From: Ptiloglossa arizonensis
Lineage: Eukaryota > Arthropoda > Insecta > Hymenoptera > Colletidae
Assembly (NCBI RefSeq): GCF_051014685.1
Contig: NW_027478924.1
Span: 303,532 to 367,531, forward strand
DNA length: 64,000 nucleotides
Direction of reading: 5' to 3'
Shown: one piece after another, positions 1-12,900 of the stretch
Position numbering within the stretch: the stretch's first letter is position 1
How the letters are laid out: each line of letters opens with the position of its first letter
The notes under the pieces: model-generated
Databases searched by the model: none
Told to the model about the DNA's origin: nothing
The model's input: only the letters and a program-made list of their open reading frames with translations
Program-made: the position numbers and the translations under genes

Positions 1-177
1 AATTTTTGGGTTAGGTCAATCCGTTCGCGAGATATGGGAGTTTGTAGCTAAGAAATGGTTGAGAAGGCAAAAAATTTTTCGCAATTCTGCTGCTCCAAAC
101 GCTTAACCAGAATGGCCTAGGGAAAAAATACACATACCGTTGTAATCGGGCGAGTTTCTACATTCAGATGCAGTAGG
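1..177. repeat. Representative satellite monomer
   Basis: First complete monomer of the window, about 42% G+C (74 of 177 by hand count). Landmarks by monomer position: T5 tract at 3-7; the CpG-rich stretch ccgttcgcgag at about 21-31; A6-T5 tract at about 69-79; gctgctcc at about 89-96; the palindromic neighbourhood ggcctaggg at 114-122, which is the retroposon target; A6 tract at 123-128; and a CENP-B-box-like motif at 135-151. Several CpG sites are kept in most copies, with occasional CG to CA changes such as ttcgcaa to ttcacaa. The length is 3 x 59, so any reading frame stays in register from copy to copy. Confidence 0.95.
135..151 (+). other. CENP-B-box-like 17-mer (recurs in each monomer)
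   Basis: The 17 bases here read tACCGttgtAatCGGGc. Against the known mammalian CENP-B core (nTTCGnnnnAnnCGGGn), seven of nine core positions match with exact spacing; the two T's before CG are A and C. Against the full human consensus, 12 of 17 positions agree. The motif occurs at the same place in nearly all monomers, although subtypes with CTTTATAAT or CAGTTGTAAT disturb the CG. CENP-B binding is inference only: invertebrate CENP-B homologues have not been shown to read this sequence, and a chance match in a 177-bp monomer is possible. Confidence 0.45.
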
Positions 178-2081
178 AATTTTTGGGTTAGGTCAATCCG
201 TTCGCGAGATATGGGAGTTTGAAGCCAAGAAATGGTAGAGAAGGCAAAAAATTTTTCACAATTCTGCTGCTCCAAACGCTTAACCAGAATGGCCTAGGGA
301 AAAAATACACATACCGTTGTAATCGGGCGAGTTTCTACTTTCAGATGCAATAGGAATATTTGGGTTAGGTCAATCCGTTCGCGAGATATGGGACTTTGAA
401 GCCAAGAAATGGTTGAGAAGGCAAAAAATTTTTCGCAATTCTGCTGCTCCAAACGCTTAACCAGAATGGCCTAGGGAATAAATACAAACTCCGTTGTAAT
501 CGGGCGAGTTTCTACTTTCAGATGCAATAGGAATTTTTGGGTTAGGTCAATCCGTTCGCGTGATATGGGAGTTTGAATCTAAGAAATGGTTGAGAAGACA
601 ACAAATTTTTCGCAATTCTGCTGCTCCAAACGCTTAACCAGAATGGCCTAGGGAAAAAATACACATACCGTTATAATCGGGCGAGTTTCTACTTTCAGAT
701 GCAATAGGAATTTTTGGGTTAGGTCAATCCGTTCGCGAGATATGGGACTTTGAAGCTAAGAAATGGTTGAGAAGGCAAAAAATTTTTCACAATTCTGCTG
801 CTCCAAACGTTTAACCAGAATGGCCTAGGGAAAAAATACACATACCGTTGTAATCGGGCGAGTTTCTACCTTCAGATGCAATAGGAATTTTTGGGTTAGG
901 TCAATCCGTTCGCGAGATATGGGAGTTTGAAGCCAAGAAATGGTAGAGAAGGCAAAAAATTTTTCACAATTCTGCTGCTCCAAACGCTTAACCAGAATGG
1001 CCTAGGGAAAAAATACACATACCGTTGTAATCGTGCGAGTTTCTAATTTCAGATGCAATAGGAATTTTTGGGTTAGGTCAATCCGTTCGCGAGATATGGG
1101 ACTTTGAAGCCAAGAAATGGTTGAGGAGGCAAAAAATTTTTCGCAATTCTGCTGCTCCAAACGCTTAACCAGAATGGCCTAGGGAAAAAATACACATACC
1201 GTTGTAATCGGGCGAGTTTCTACTTTCAGATGCAATAGGAATTTTTGGGTTAGGTCAATCCGTTCGCGAGATATGGGAGTTTGAAGCTAAGAAATGGTTG
1301 AGAAGACAACAAATTTTTCGCACTTCTGCTGCTCCAAACGCTTAACCAGAATGGCCTAGGGAAAAAATGCACATACCGTTGTAATCGGGCGAGTTTCTAC
1401 TTTCAGATGCAATAGGAATTTTTGGGTTAGGTCAATCCGTTCGCGAGATATGGGACTTTGAAGCCAAGAAATGGTTGAGAAGGCAAAAAATTTTTCGCAA
1501 TTCTGCTGCTCCAAACGCTTAACCAGAATGGCCTAGGGAAAAAATACACATACCGTTGTAATCGGGCGAGTTTCTGCTTTCAGATGCAACAGGAATTTTT
1601 GGGTTACGTCAATCCGTTCGCGAGATATGGGAGTTTGAAGACAAGAAATGGTTGAGAAGGCAAAAAATTTTTCGCAATTCTGCTGCTCCAAACGCTTAAC
1701 CAGAATGGCCTAGGGAAAAAATACACATACCGTTGTAATCGGGCGAGTTTCTACATTCAGATGCAATAGGAATTTTTGGGTTAGTTCAATCCGTTCGCGA
1801 GATATGGGAGTTTGAAGCCAAGAAATGGTAGAGAAGGCAAAAAATTTTTCACAATTCTGCTGCTCCAAACGCTTAACCAGAATGGCCTAGGGAAAAAATA
1901 CACATACCGTTGTAATCGGGCGAGTTTCTACTTTCAGATGCAATAGGAATATTTGGGTTAGGTCAATCCGTTCGCGAGATATGGGACTTTGAAGCCAAGA
2001 AATGGTTGAGAAGGCAAAAAATTTTTCGCAATTCTGCTGCTCCAAACACTTAACCAGAATGGCCTAGGGAAAAACTACAAA

Positions 2082-2098
2082 TTCCGTTGTAATCGGGC
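2082..2098 (+). other. Best-matching CENP-B-box-like variant
   Basis: In the acaaattcc monomer subtype the motif reads tTCCGttgtAatCGGGc, matching eight of nine CENP-B core positions (only the second T is C) and 13 of 17 of the full consensus. This subtype recurs many times, for example near 33160, 34754, 47130, 50860 and 63070, and is most frequent in the last 14 kb. It is given here as the strongest example; function is unproven. Confidence 0.4.
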
Positions 2099-4659
2099 GA
2101 GTTTCTACTTTCAGATGCAATAGGAATTTTTGGGTTAGGTCAATCCGTTCGCGTGATATGGGAGTTTGAAGCTAAGAAATGGTTGAGAAGACAACAAATT
2201 TTTCGCACTTCTGCTGCTCCAAACGCTTAACCAGAATGGCCTAGCGAAAAAATACACATACCTTTATAATCGGGCGAGTTTCTACTTTCAGATGCAATAG
2301 GAATTTTTGGGTTAGGTCAATCCGTTCGCGAGATATGGGAGTTTGTAGCTAAGAAATGGTTGAGAAAGCAAACAATTTTTCGCAATGCTGCTGCTCCAAA
2401 CGCTTAACCAGAATGGCCTAGGGAAAAAATACACATACCGTTATAATCGGGCGAGTTTCTACTTTCAGATGCAATAGGAATTTTTGGGTTAGGTCAATCC
2501 GTTGGCGAGATATGGGAGTTTGAAGCCAAGAAATGGTTGAGAAGACAACAAATTTTTCGCACTTCTGCTGCTCCAAACGCTTAACCAGAATGGCCTAGGG
2601 AAAAAATACACATACCTTTATAATCGGGCGAGTTTCTACTTTCAGATGCAATAGGAATTTTTGGGTTAGGTCAATCCGTTGGCGAGATATGGGAGTTTGA
2701 AGCCAAGAAATGGTTGAGAAGACAACAAATTTTTCGCACTTCTGCTGCTCCAAACGCTTAACCAGAATGGCCTAGGGAAAAAATACAAATTCCGTTGTAA
2801 TCGGGCGAGTTTCTACATTCAGATGCAATAGGAATTTTTGGGTTAGGTCAATCCGTTCGCGAGATATGGGAGTTTGAAGCCAAGAAATGGTAGAGAAGGC
2901 AAAAAATTTTTCACAATTCTGCTGCTCCAAACGCTTAACCAGAATGGCCTAGGGAAAAAATACACATACCGTTGTAATCGGGCGAGTTTCTACTTTCAGA
3001 TGCAATAGGAATTTTTGGGTTATGTCAATCCGTTCGCGAGATATGGGAGTTTGAAGCTAAGAAATGGTTGAGAAGGCAAAAAATTTTTCACAATTCTGCT
3101 GCTCCAAACGTTTAACCAGAATGGCCTAGGGAAAAAATACACATACCGTTGTAATCGGGCGAGTTTCTACTTTCAGATGCAATAGGAATTTTTGGGTTAG
3201 GTCAATCCGTTCGCGAGATATGGGAGTTTGAAGCTAAGAAATGGTTGAGAAGACAACAAATTTTTCGCACTTCTGCTGCTCCAAACGCTTAACCAGAATG
3301 GCCTAGGGAAAAAATACGCATACCGTTATAATCGGGCGAGTTTCTACTTTCAGATGCAATAGGAATTTTTGGGGTAGGTCAATCCGTTCGCGAGATATGG
3401 GAGTTTGAAGCCAAGAAATGGTTGAGAAGGCAAAAAATTTTTCGCAATTCTGCTGCTCCAAACGCTTAACCAGAATGGCCTAGGGAAAAAATACACATAC
3501 CGTTGTAATCGGGCGAGTTTCTACTTTCAGATGCAATAGGAATTTTTGGGTTAGGTCAATCCCTTCGCGAGATATGGGACTTTGAAGCCAAGAAATGGTT
3601 GAGAAGGCAAGAAATTTTTCGCAATTCTGCTGCTCCAAACGCTTAACCAGAATGGCCTAGGGAAAAAATACAAATACAGTTGTAATCGGGCGAGTTTCTA
3701 CTTTCAGATGCAATACGAATTTTTGGGTTAGGTCAATCCGTTCGCGAGATATGGGAGTTTGAAGACAAGAAATGGTTGAGAAGGCAAAAAATTTTTCGCA
3801 ATTCTGCTGCTCCAAACGCTTAACCAGAATGGCCTAGGGAAAAAATACAAATACCGTTGTAATCGGGCGAGTTTCTACTTTCAGTTGCAATACGAATTTT
3901 AGGGTTAGGTCAATCCGTTCGCGAGATATGGGACTTTGAAGCCAAGAAATGGTTGAGAAGGCAAAAAATTTTTCGCAATTCTGCTGCTCCAAACGCTTAA
4001 CCAGAATGGCCTAGGGAAAAAATACACATACCGTTATAATCGGGCGAGTTTCTACTTTCAGATGCAACAGGAATTTTTGGGTTAGGTCAATCCGTTCGCG
4101 AGATATGGGAGTTTGAAGCTAAGAAATGGTTGAGAAGGCAAAAAATTTTGCCCAATTCTGCTGCTCCAAACGCTTAACCAGAATGGCCTAGGGAAAAAAT
4201 ACACATACCGTTGTAATCGGGCGAGTTTCTACCTTCAGATGCAATAGGAATTTTTGGGTTAGGTCAATCCGTTCGCGAGATATGGGAGTTTGAAGCCAAG
4301 AAATGGTAGAGAAGGCAAAAAATTTTTCACAATTCTGCTGCTCCAAACGCTTAACCAGAATGGCCTAGGGAAAAAATACACATACCGTTGTAATCGGGCG
4401 AGTTTCTACTTTCAGATGCAATAGGAATTTTTGGGTTAGGTCAATCCCTTCGCGAGATATGGGACTTTGAAGCCAAGAAATGGTTGAGAAGGCAAGAAAT
4501 TTTTCGCAATTCTGCTGCTCCAAACGCTTAACCAGAATGGCCTAGGGAAAAAATACAAATACAGTTGTAATCGGGCGAGTTTCTACTTTCAGATGCAATA
4601 CGAATTTTTGGGTTAGGTCAATCCGTTCGCGAGATATGGGACTTTGAAGCCAAGAAATG

Positions 4660-7600
4660 GTTGAGAAGGCAAAAAATTTTTCGCAATTCTGCTGCTCCAA
4701 ACGCTTAACCAGAATGGCCTAGGGAAAAAATACACATACCGTTGTAATCGGGCGAGTTTCTACCTTCAGATGCAATAGGAATTTTTCGGTTAGGTCAATC
4801 CGTTCGCGAGATATGGGAGTTTGAAGCCAAGAAATGGTAGAGAAGGCAAAAAATTTTTCACAATTCTGCTGCTCCAAACGCTTAACCAGAATGGCCTAGG
4901 GAAAAAATACAAAAACCGTTGTAATCGGGCGAGTTTCTACTTTCAGATGCAATAGGAATTTTTGGGTTAGGTCAATCCGTTCGCGAGATATGGGAGTTTG
5001 AAGACAAGAAATGGTTGAGAAGGCAAAAAATTTTTCGCAATTCTGCTGCTCCAAACGCTTAACCAGAATGGCCTAGGGAAAAAATACAAATACCGTTGTA
5101 ATCGGGCGAGTTTCTACTTTCAGTTGCAATACGAATTTTAGGGTTAGGTCAATCCGTTCGCGAGATATGGGACTTTGAAGCCAAGAAATGGTTGAGAAGG
5201 CAAAAAATTTTTCGCAATTCTGCTGCTCCAAACGCTTAACCAGAATGGCCTAGGGAAAAAATACACATACCGTTATAATCGGGCGAGTTTCTACTTTCAG
5301 ATGCAACAGGAATTTTTGGGTTAGGTCAATCCGTTCGCGAGATATGGGAGTTTGAAGCTAAGAAATGGTTGAGAAGGCAAAAAATTTTGCCCAATTCTGC
5401 TGCTCCAAACGCTTAACCAGAATGGCCTAGGGAAAAAATACACATACCGTTGTAATCGGGCGAGTTTCTACCTTCAGATGCAATAGGAATTTTTGGGTTA
5501 GGTCAATCCGTTCGCGAGATATGGGAGTTTGAAGCCAAGAAATGGTAGAGAAGGCAAAAAATTTTTCACAATTCTGCTGCTCCAAACGCTTAACCAGAAT
5601 GGCCTAGGGAAAAAATACACATACCGTTGTAATCGGGCGAGTTTCTGTTTTCAGATGCAATAGGAATTTTTGGGTTAGGTCAATCCGTTCGCGAGATATG
5701 GGACTTTGAAGCCAAGAAATGGTTGAGAAGGCAACAAATTTTTCGCACTTCTGCTGCTCCAAACGCTTAACCAGAACGGCCTAGGGAAAAAATACACATA
5801 CCGTTGTAATCGGGCGAGTTTCTACTTTCAGATGCAATAGGAATTTTTAGGTTAGGTCAATCCGTTCGCGAGATATGGGAGTTTGAAGACAAGAAATGGT
5901 TGAGAAGGCAAAAAATTTTTCGCAATTCTGCTGCTCCAAACGCTTAACCAGAATGGCCTAGGGAAAAAATACGAATACCGTTGTAATCGGGCGAGTTTCT
6001 ACTTTCAGATGCAATAGGAATTTTTGGGTTAGGTCAATCCGTTCGCGAGATATGGGACTTTGAAGCCAAGAAATGGTTGAGAAGGCAAAAAATTTTTCAC
6101 AATTCTGCTGCTCCAAACGCTTAACCAGAATGGCCTAGGGAAAAAATACGCATAGCGTTATAATCGGGCGAGTTTCTACTTTCAGATGCAACAGGAATTT
6201 TTGGGTTAGGTCAATCCGTTCGCGAGATATGGGAGTTTGAAGCTAAGAAATGGTTGAGAAGACAACAAATTTTTCGCACTTCTGCTGCTCCAAACGCTTA
6301 ACCAGAATGGCCTAGGGAAAAAATACACATACCGTTGTAATCGGGCGAGTTTCTACCTTCAGATGCAATAGGAATTTTTGGGTTAGGTCAATCCGTTCGC
6401 GAGATATGGGAGTTTGAAGCCAAGAAATGGTAGAGAAGGCAAAAAATTTTTCACAATTCTGCTGCTCCAAACGCTTAACCAGAATGGCCTAGGGAAAAAA
6501 TACAAAAACCGTTGTAATCGGGCGAGTTTCTACTTTCAGATGCAATAGGAATTTTTGGGTTAGGTCAATCCGTTCGCGAGATATGGGAGTTTGAAGCCAA
6601 GAAATGGTAGAGAAGGCAAAAAATTTTTCACAATTCTGCTGCTCCAAACGCTTAACCAGAATGGCCTAGGGAAAAAATACACATACCGTTGTAATCGGGC
6701 GAGTTTCTACTTTCAGATGCAATAGGAATTTTTGGGTTAGGTCAATCCGTTCGCGAGATATGGGAGTTTGAAGACAAGAAATGGTTGAGAAGGCAAAAAA
6801 TTTTTCGCAATTCTGCTGCTCCAAACGCTTAACCAGAATGGCCTAGGGAAAAAATACGAATACCGTTGTAATCGGGCGAGTTTCTACTTTCAGATGCAAT
6901 AGGAATTTTTGGGTTGGGTCAATCCGTTCGCGATATATGGGAGTTTGAAGACAAGAAATTGTTGAGAAGGCAAAAAATTTTTCGCAATTCTGCTGCTCCA
7001 AACGCTTAACCAGAATGGCCTAGGGAAAAAATACACATACCGTTGTAATCGGGCGAGTTTCTACCTTCAGATGCAATAGGAATTTTTCGGTTAGGTCAAT
7101 CCGTTCGCGAGATATGGGAGTTTGAAGCCAAGAAATGGTAGAGAAGGCAAAAAATTTTTCACAATTCTGCTGCTCCAAACGCTTAACCAGAATGGCCTAG
7201 GGAAAAAATACAAAAACCGTTGTAATCGGGCGAGTTTCTACTTTCAGATGCAATAGGAATTTTTGGGTTAGGTCAATCCGTTCGCGAGATATGGGAGTTT
7301 GAAGACAAGAAATGGTTGAGAAGGCAAAAAATTTTTCGCAATTCTGCTGCTCCAAACGCTTAACCAGAATGGCCTAGGGAAAAAATACAAATACCGTTGT
7401 AATCGGGCGAGTTTCTACTTTCAGTTGCAATACGAATTTTAGGGTTAGGTCAATCCGTTCGCGAGATATGGGACTTTGAAGCCAAGAAATGGTTGAGAAG
7501 GCAAAAAATTTTTCGCAATTCTGCTGCTCCAAACGCTTAACCAGAATGGCCTAGGGAAAAAATACACATACCGTTATAATCGGGCGAGTTTCTACTTTCA

Positions 7601-9365
7601 GATGCAACAGGAATTTTTGGGTTAGGTCAATCCGTTCGCGAGATATGGGAGTTTGAAGCTAAGAAATGGTTGAGAAGGCAAAAAATTTTGCCCAATTCTG
7701 CTGCTCCAAACGCTTAACCAGAATGGCCTAGGGAAAAAATACACATACCGTTGTAATCGGGCGAGTTTCTACCTTCAGATGCAATAGGAATTTTTGGGTT
7801 AGGTCAATCCGTTCGCGAGATATGGGAGTTTGAAGCCAAGAAATGGTAGAGAAGGCAAAAAATTTTTCACAATTCTGCTGCTCCAAACGCTTAACCAGAA
7901 TGGCCTAGGGAAAAAATACACATACCGTTGTAATCGGGCGAGTTTCTGTTTTCAGATGCAATAGGAATTTTTGGGTTAGGTCAATCCGTTCGCGAGATAT
8001 GGGACTTTGAAGCCAAGAAATGGTTGAGAAGGCAACAAATTTTTCGCACTTCTGCTGCTCCAAACGCTTAACCAGAACGGCCTAGGGAAAAAATACACAT
8101 ACCGTTGTAATCGGGCGAGTTTCTACTTTCAGATGCAATAGGAATTTTTAGGTTAGGTCAATCCGTTCGCGAGATATGGGAGTTTGAAGACAAGAAATGG
8201 TTGAGAAGGCAAAAAATTTTTCGCAATTCTGCTGCTCCAAACGCTTAACCAGAATGGCCTAGGGAAAAAATACGAATACCGTTGTAATCGGGCGAGTTTC
8301 TACTTTCAGATGCAATAGGAATTTTTGGGTTAGGTCAATCCGTTCGCGAGATATGGGACTTTGAAGCCAAGAAATGGTTGAGAAGGCAAAAAATTTTTCA
8401 CAATTCTGCTGCTCCAAACGCTTAACCAGAATGGCCTAGGGAAAAAATACGCATAGCGTTATAATCGGGCGAGTTTCTACTTTCAGATGCAACAGGAATT
8501 TTTGGGTTAGGTCAATCCGTTCGCGAGATATGGGAGTTTGAAGCTAAGAAATGGTTGAGAAGACAACAAATTTTTCGCACTTCTGCTGCTCCAAACGCTT
8601 AACCAGAATGGCCTAGGGAAAAAATACACATACCGTTGTAATCGGGCGAGTTTCTACCTTCAGATGCAATAGGAATTTTTGGGTTAGGTCAATCCGTTCG
8701 CGAGATATGGGAGTTTGAAGCCAAGAAATGGTAGAGAAGGCAAAAAATTTTTCACAATTCTGCTGCTCCAAACGCTTAACCAGAATGGCCTAGGGAAAAA
8801 ATACAAAAACCGTTGTAATCGGGCGAGTTTCTACTTTCAGATGCAATAGGAATTTTTGGGTTAGGTCAATCCGTTCGCGAGATATGGGAGTTTGAAGCCA
8901 AGAAATGGTAGAGAAGGCAAAAAATTTTTCACAATTCTGCTGCTCCAAACGCTTAACCAGAATGGCCTAGGGAAAAAATACACATACCGTTGTAATCGGG
9001 CGAGTTTCTACTTTCAGATGCAATAGGAATTTTTGGGTTAGGTCAATCCGTTCGCGAGATATGGGAGTTTGAAGACAAGAAATGGTTGAGAAGGCAAAAA
9101 ATTTTTCGCAATTCTGCTGCTCCAAACGCTTAACCAGAATGGCCTAGGGAAAAAATACGAATACCGTTGTAATCGGGCGAGTTTCTACTTTCAGATGCAA
9201 TAGGAATTTTTGGGTTGGGTCAATCCGTTCGCGATATATGGGAGTTTGAAGACAAGAAATTGTTGAGAAGGCAAAAAATTTTTCGCAATTCTGCTGCTCC
9301 AAACGCTTAACCAGAATGGCCTAGGGAAAAAATACACATACCGTTGTAATCGGGCGAGTTTCTAC
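4660..9365. repeat. Tandem duplication of a 13-monomer block (2301 bp)
   Basis: Sequence 4660-7064 recurs shifted by 2301 bp at 6961-9365, with every private marker I checked repeated. These are ttttcggtta at about 4785 and 7085, tttagggttagg at about 5135 and 7437, tctgttttcag at about 5645 and 7945, ccagaacgg at 5773 and 8074, acgcatagcg at about 6148 and 8449, and the gggttgggtc/cgatatatgg pair at about 6913 and 9214. Identity is broken at 4659/6960 and at 7065/9366. Near-perfect identity implies a recent unequal exchange or replication slippage. Confidence 0.9.
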
Positions 9366-9381
9366 TTTCAGATGCAATAGG

Positions 9382-9556
9382 AATTTTTGGGTTAGGTCAA
9401 TCCGTTCGCGAGATATGGGAGTTTGAAGCCAAAAGGGTAGAGAAGGCAAAAAATATTTCACAATTCTGCTGCTCCAAACGCTTAACCAGAATGGCCTAGG
9501 GAAAAAATACAAAAACCGTTGTAATCGGGCGAGTTTTTACTTTCAGATGCAATACG
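9382..9556. repeat. Length-variant monomer, 175 bp
   Basis: The usual aagccaagaaatggtag reads aagccaaaagggtag, two bases shorter. The identical variant is at 17282-17456, proving common descent of the two long blocks. Confidence 0.9.
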
Positions 9557-9733
9557 AATTTTTGGGTTAGGTCAATCCGTTCGCGAGATATGGGACTTTG
9601 AAGCCAAGAAATGGTTGAGAAGGCAAAAAATTTTTCGCAATTCTGCTGCTCCAAACGCTTAACCAGAATGGCCTAGGGAAAAAATACACATACCGTTGTA
9701 ATCGGGCGAGTTTCTACTTTCAGATGCAATAGG

Positions 9734-9903
9734 AATTTTTGGGTTAGGTCAATCCGTTCGCGAGATATGGGAGTTTCAAGCTAAGAAATGGTTGAGAAGA
9801 CAACAAATTTTTCGCACTTCTGCTGCTCCAAACGCTTAACCAGAATGGCCTAGGGAAAAAATACGCATACCGTTATAATCGGGCGAGTTTCAGATGCAAT
9901 AGG
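9734..9903. repeat. Length-variant monomer, 170 bp (7-bp deletion)
   Basis: Seven bases between gggcgagttt and cagatgcaat are missing near 9890. The same 170-bp monomer is at 17634-17803. In copy 1 the next monomer is the gaaggcagaaaatttctc type; in copy 2 an extra full monomer (17804-17980) comes first. Confidence 0.9.
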
Positions 9904-12900
9904 AATTTTTGGGTTAGGTCAATCCGTTCGCGAGATATGGGAGTTTGAAGCCAAGAAATGGTAGAGAAGGCAGAAAATTTCTCACAATTCTTCTGCTCCA
10001 AACGCTTAACCAGAATGGCCTAGGGAAAAAATACACATACCGTTGTAATCGGGCGAGTTTCTACTTTCAGATGCAATAGGAATTTTTGGGTTAGGTCAAT
10101 CCCTTCGCGAGATATGGGACTTTGAAGCCAAGAAATGGTTGAGAAGGCAAGAAATTTTTCGCAATTCTGCTGCTCCAAACGCTTAACCAGAATGGCCTAG
10201 GGAAAAAATACATATACAGTTGTAATCGGGCGAGTTTCTACTTTCAGATGCAATACGAATTTTTGGGTTAGGTCAATCCGTTCGCGAGATATGGGAGTTT
10301 GAAGACAAGAAATGGTTGAGAAGGCAAAAAATTTTTCGCAATTCTGCTGCTCCAAACGCTTAACCAGAATGGCCTAGGGAAAAAATACAAATACCGTTGT
10401 AATCGGGCGAGTTTCTACTTTCAGTTGCAATACGAATTTTTGGGTTAGGTCAATCCGTTCGCGAGATATGGGACTTTGAAGCCAAGAAATGGTTGAGAAG
10501 GCAAAAAATTTTTCGCAATTCTGCTGCTCCAAACGCTTAACCAGAATGGCCTAGCGAAAAAATACACATACCGTTATAATCGGGCGAGTTTCTACTTTCA
10601 GATGCAACAGGAATTTTTGGGTTAGGTCAATCCGTTCGCGAGATATGGGAGTTTGAAGCTAAGAAATGGTTGAGAAGACAACAAATTTTTCGCACTTCTG
10701 CTGCTCCAAACGCTTAACCAGAATGGCCTAGGGAAAAAATACACATACCGTTGTAATCGGGCGAGTTTCTACCTTCAGATGCAATAGGAATTTTTGGGTT
10801 AGGTCAATCCGTTCGCGAGATATGGGAGTTTGAAGCCAAGAAATGGTAGAGAAGGCAAAAAATTGTTCACAATTCTGCTGCTCCAAACGCTTAACCAGAA
10901 TGGCCTAGGGAAAAAATACAAAAACCGTTGTAATCGGGCGAGTTTCTACTTTCAGATGCAATAGGAATTTTTGGGTTAGGTCAATCCGTTCGCGAGATAT
11001 GGGACTTTGAAGCCAAGAAATGGTAGAGAAGGCAAAAAATATTTCACAATTCTGCTGCTCCAAACGCTTAACCAGAATGGCCTAGGGAAAAAATACACAT
11101 ACCGTTGTAATCGGGCGAGTTTCTACTTTCAGATGCAATAGGAATTTTTGGGTTAGGTCAATCCGTTCGCGAGATATGGGAGTTTGAAGACAAGAAATGG
11201 TTGAGAAGGCAAAAAATTTTTCGCAATTCTGCTGCTCCAAACGCTTAACCAGAATGGCCTAGGGAAAAAATACGAATACCGTTGTAATCGGGCGAGTTTC
11301 TACTTTCAGATGCAATAGGAATTTTTGGGTTAGGTCAATCCGTTCGCGAGATATGGGAGTTTGAAGACAAGAAATTGTTGAGAAGGCAAAAAATTTTTCG
11401 CAATTCTGCTGCTCCAAACGCTTAACCAGAATGGCCTGGGGAAAAAATACACATACCGTTGTAAACGGGCGAGTTTCTACCTTCAGATGCAATAGGAATT
11501 TTTGGGTTAGGTCAATCCGTTCGCGAGATATGGGAGTTTGAAGCCAAAAAATGGTAGAGAAGGCAAAAAATATTTCACAATTCTGCTGCTCCAAACGCTT
11601 AACCAGAATGGCCTAGGGAAAAAATACAAAAACCGTTGTAATCGGGCGAGTTTTTACTTTCAGATGCAATACGAATTTTTGGGTTAGGTCAATCCGTTCG
11701 CGAGATATGGGACTTTGAAGCCAAGAAATGGTTGAGAAGGCAAACAATTTTTCGCAATTCTGCTGCTCCAAACGCTTAACCAGAATGGCCTAGGGAAAAA
11801 ATACACATACCGTTGTAATCGGGCGAGTTTCTACTTTCAGATGCAATAGGAATTTTTGGGTTAGGTCAATCCGTTCGCGAGATATGGGAGTTTGAAGCTA
11901 AGAAATGGTTGAGAAGACAACAAATTTTTCGCACTTCTGCTGCTCCAAACGCTTAACCAGAATGGCCTAGGGAAAAAATACGCATACCGTTATAATCGGG
12001 CGAGTTTCTACTTTCAGATGCAATAGGAATTTTTGGGTTAGGTCAATCCGTTCGCGAGATATGGGAGTTTGAAGCCAAGAAATGGTTGAGAAGGCAAAAA
12101 ATTTTTCGCAATTCTGCTGCTCCAAACGCTTAACCAGAATGGCCTAGGGAAAAAATACACATACCGTTGTAATCGGGCGAGTTTCTACCTTCAGATGCAA
12201 TAGGAATTTTTGGGTTAGGTCAATCCGTTCGCGAGATATGGGAGTTTGAAGCCAAGAAATGGTAGAGAAGGCAAAAAATTTCTCACAATTCTGCTGCTCC
12301 AATCGCTTAACCAGAATGGCCTAGGGAAAAAATACACATACCGTTGTAATCGGGCGAGTTTCTACTTTCAGATGCAATAGGAATTTTTGGGTTAGGTCAA
12401 TCCCTTCGCGAGATATGGGACTTTGAAGCCAAGAAATGGTTGAAAAGGCAAGAAATTTTTCGCAATTCTGCTGCTCCAAACGCTTAACCAGAATGGCCTA
12501 GGGAAAAAATACAAATACAGTTGTAATCGGGCGAGTTTCTACTTTCAGATGCAATACGAATTTTTGGGTTAGGTCAATCCGTTCGCGAGATATGGGAGTT
12601 TGAAGACAAGAAATGGTTGAGAAGGCAAAAAATTTTTCGCAATTCTGCTGCTCCAAACGCTTAACCAGAATGGCCTAGGGAAAAAATACAAGTACCGTTG
12701 TAATCGGGCGAGTTTCTACTTTCAGTTGCAATACGAATTTTTGGGTTAGCTCAATCCGTTCGCGAGATATGGGAGTTTGAAGACAAGAAATGGTTGAGAA
12801 GGCAAAAAATTTTTCGCACTTCTGCTGCTCCAAACGCTTAACCAGAATGGCCTAGGGAAAAAATACACATACCTTTATAATCGGGCGAGTTTCTACTTTC

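Larger units (their letters stand above)
8791..12690. repeat. Long duplicated block, copy 1 (about 22 monomers)
   Basis: This stretch recurs at 16691-20767, shifted by 7900 bp in its first part and 8077 bp after about 9904, because copy 2 holds one extra monomer. Shared private mutations include a 175-bp monomer at 9382 (aaaagggtag), a 170-bp monomer at 9734 with 7 bp missing after gggcgagttt, gtttcaagct at about 9776, a change to cctagcg at 10555, and cctgggg at about 11438. Its part 10243-12690 also recurs a third time at 25223-27670. Minor differences exist, for example ggactttg here against ggagtttg in copy 2 near 11003/19080. Confidence 0.88.

Noticed and set aside
11259..11594. Minus-strand open frame of 111 codons, repeated identically at 19336 and 26239, with shorter relatives at 9321, 17221, 32256, 32505, 52896, 53781, 57321 and 58206
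   Set aside because: It lies wholly in satellite. Because 177 is divisible by 3, the frame repeats the same 59 residues per monomer and stays open only where local substitutions remove stops. The identical copies reflect block duplication, not selection.
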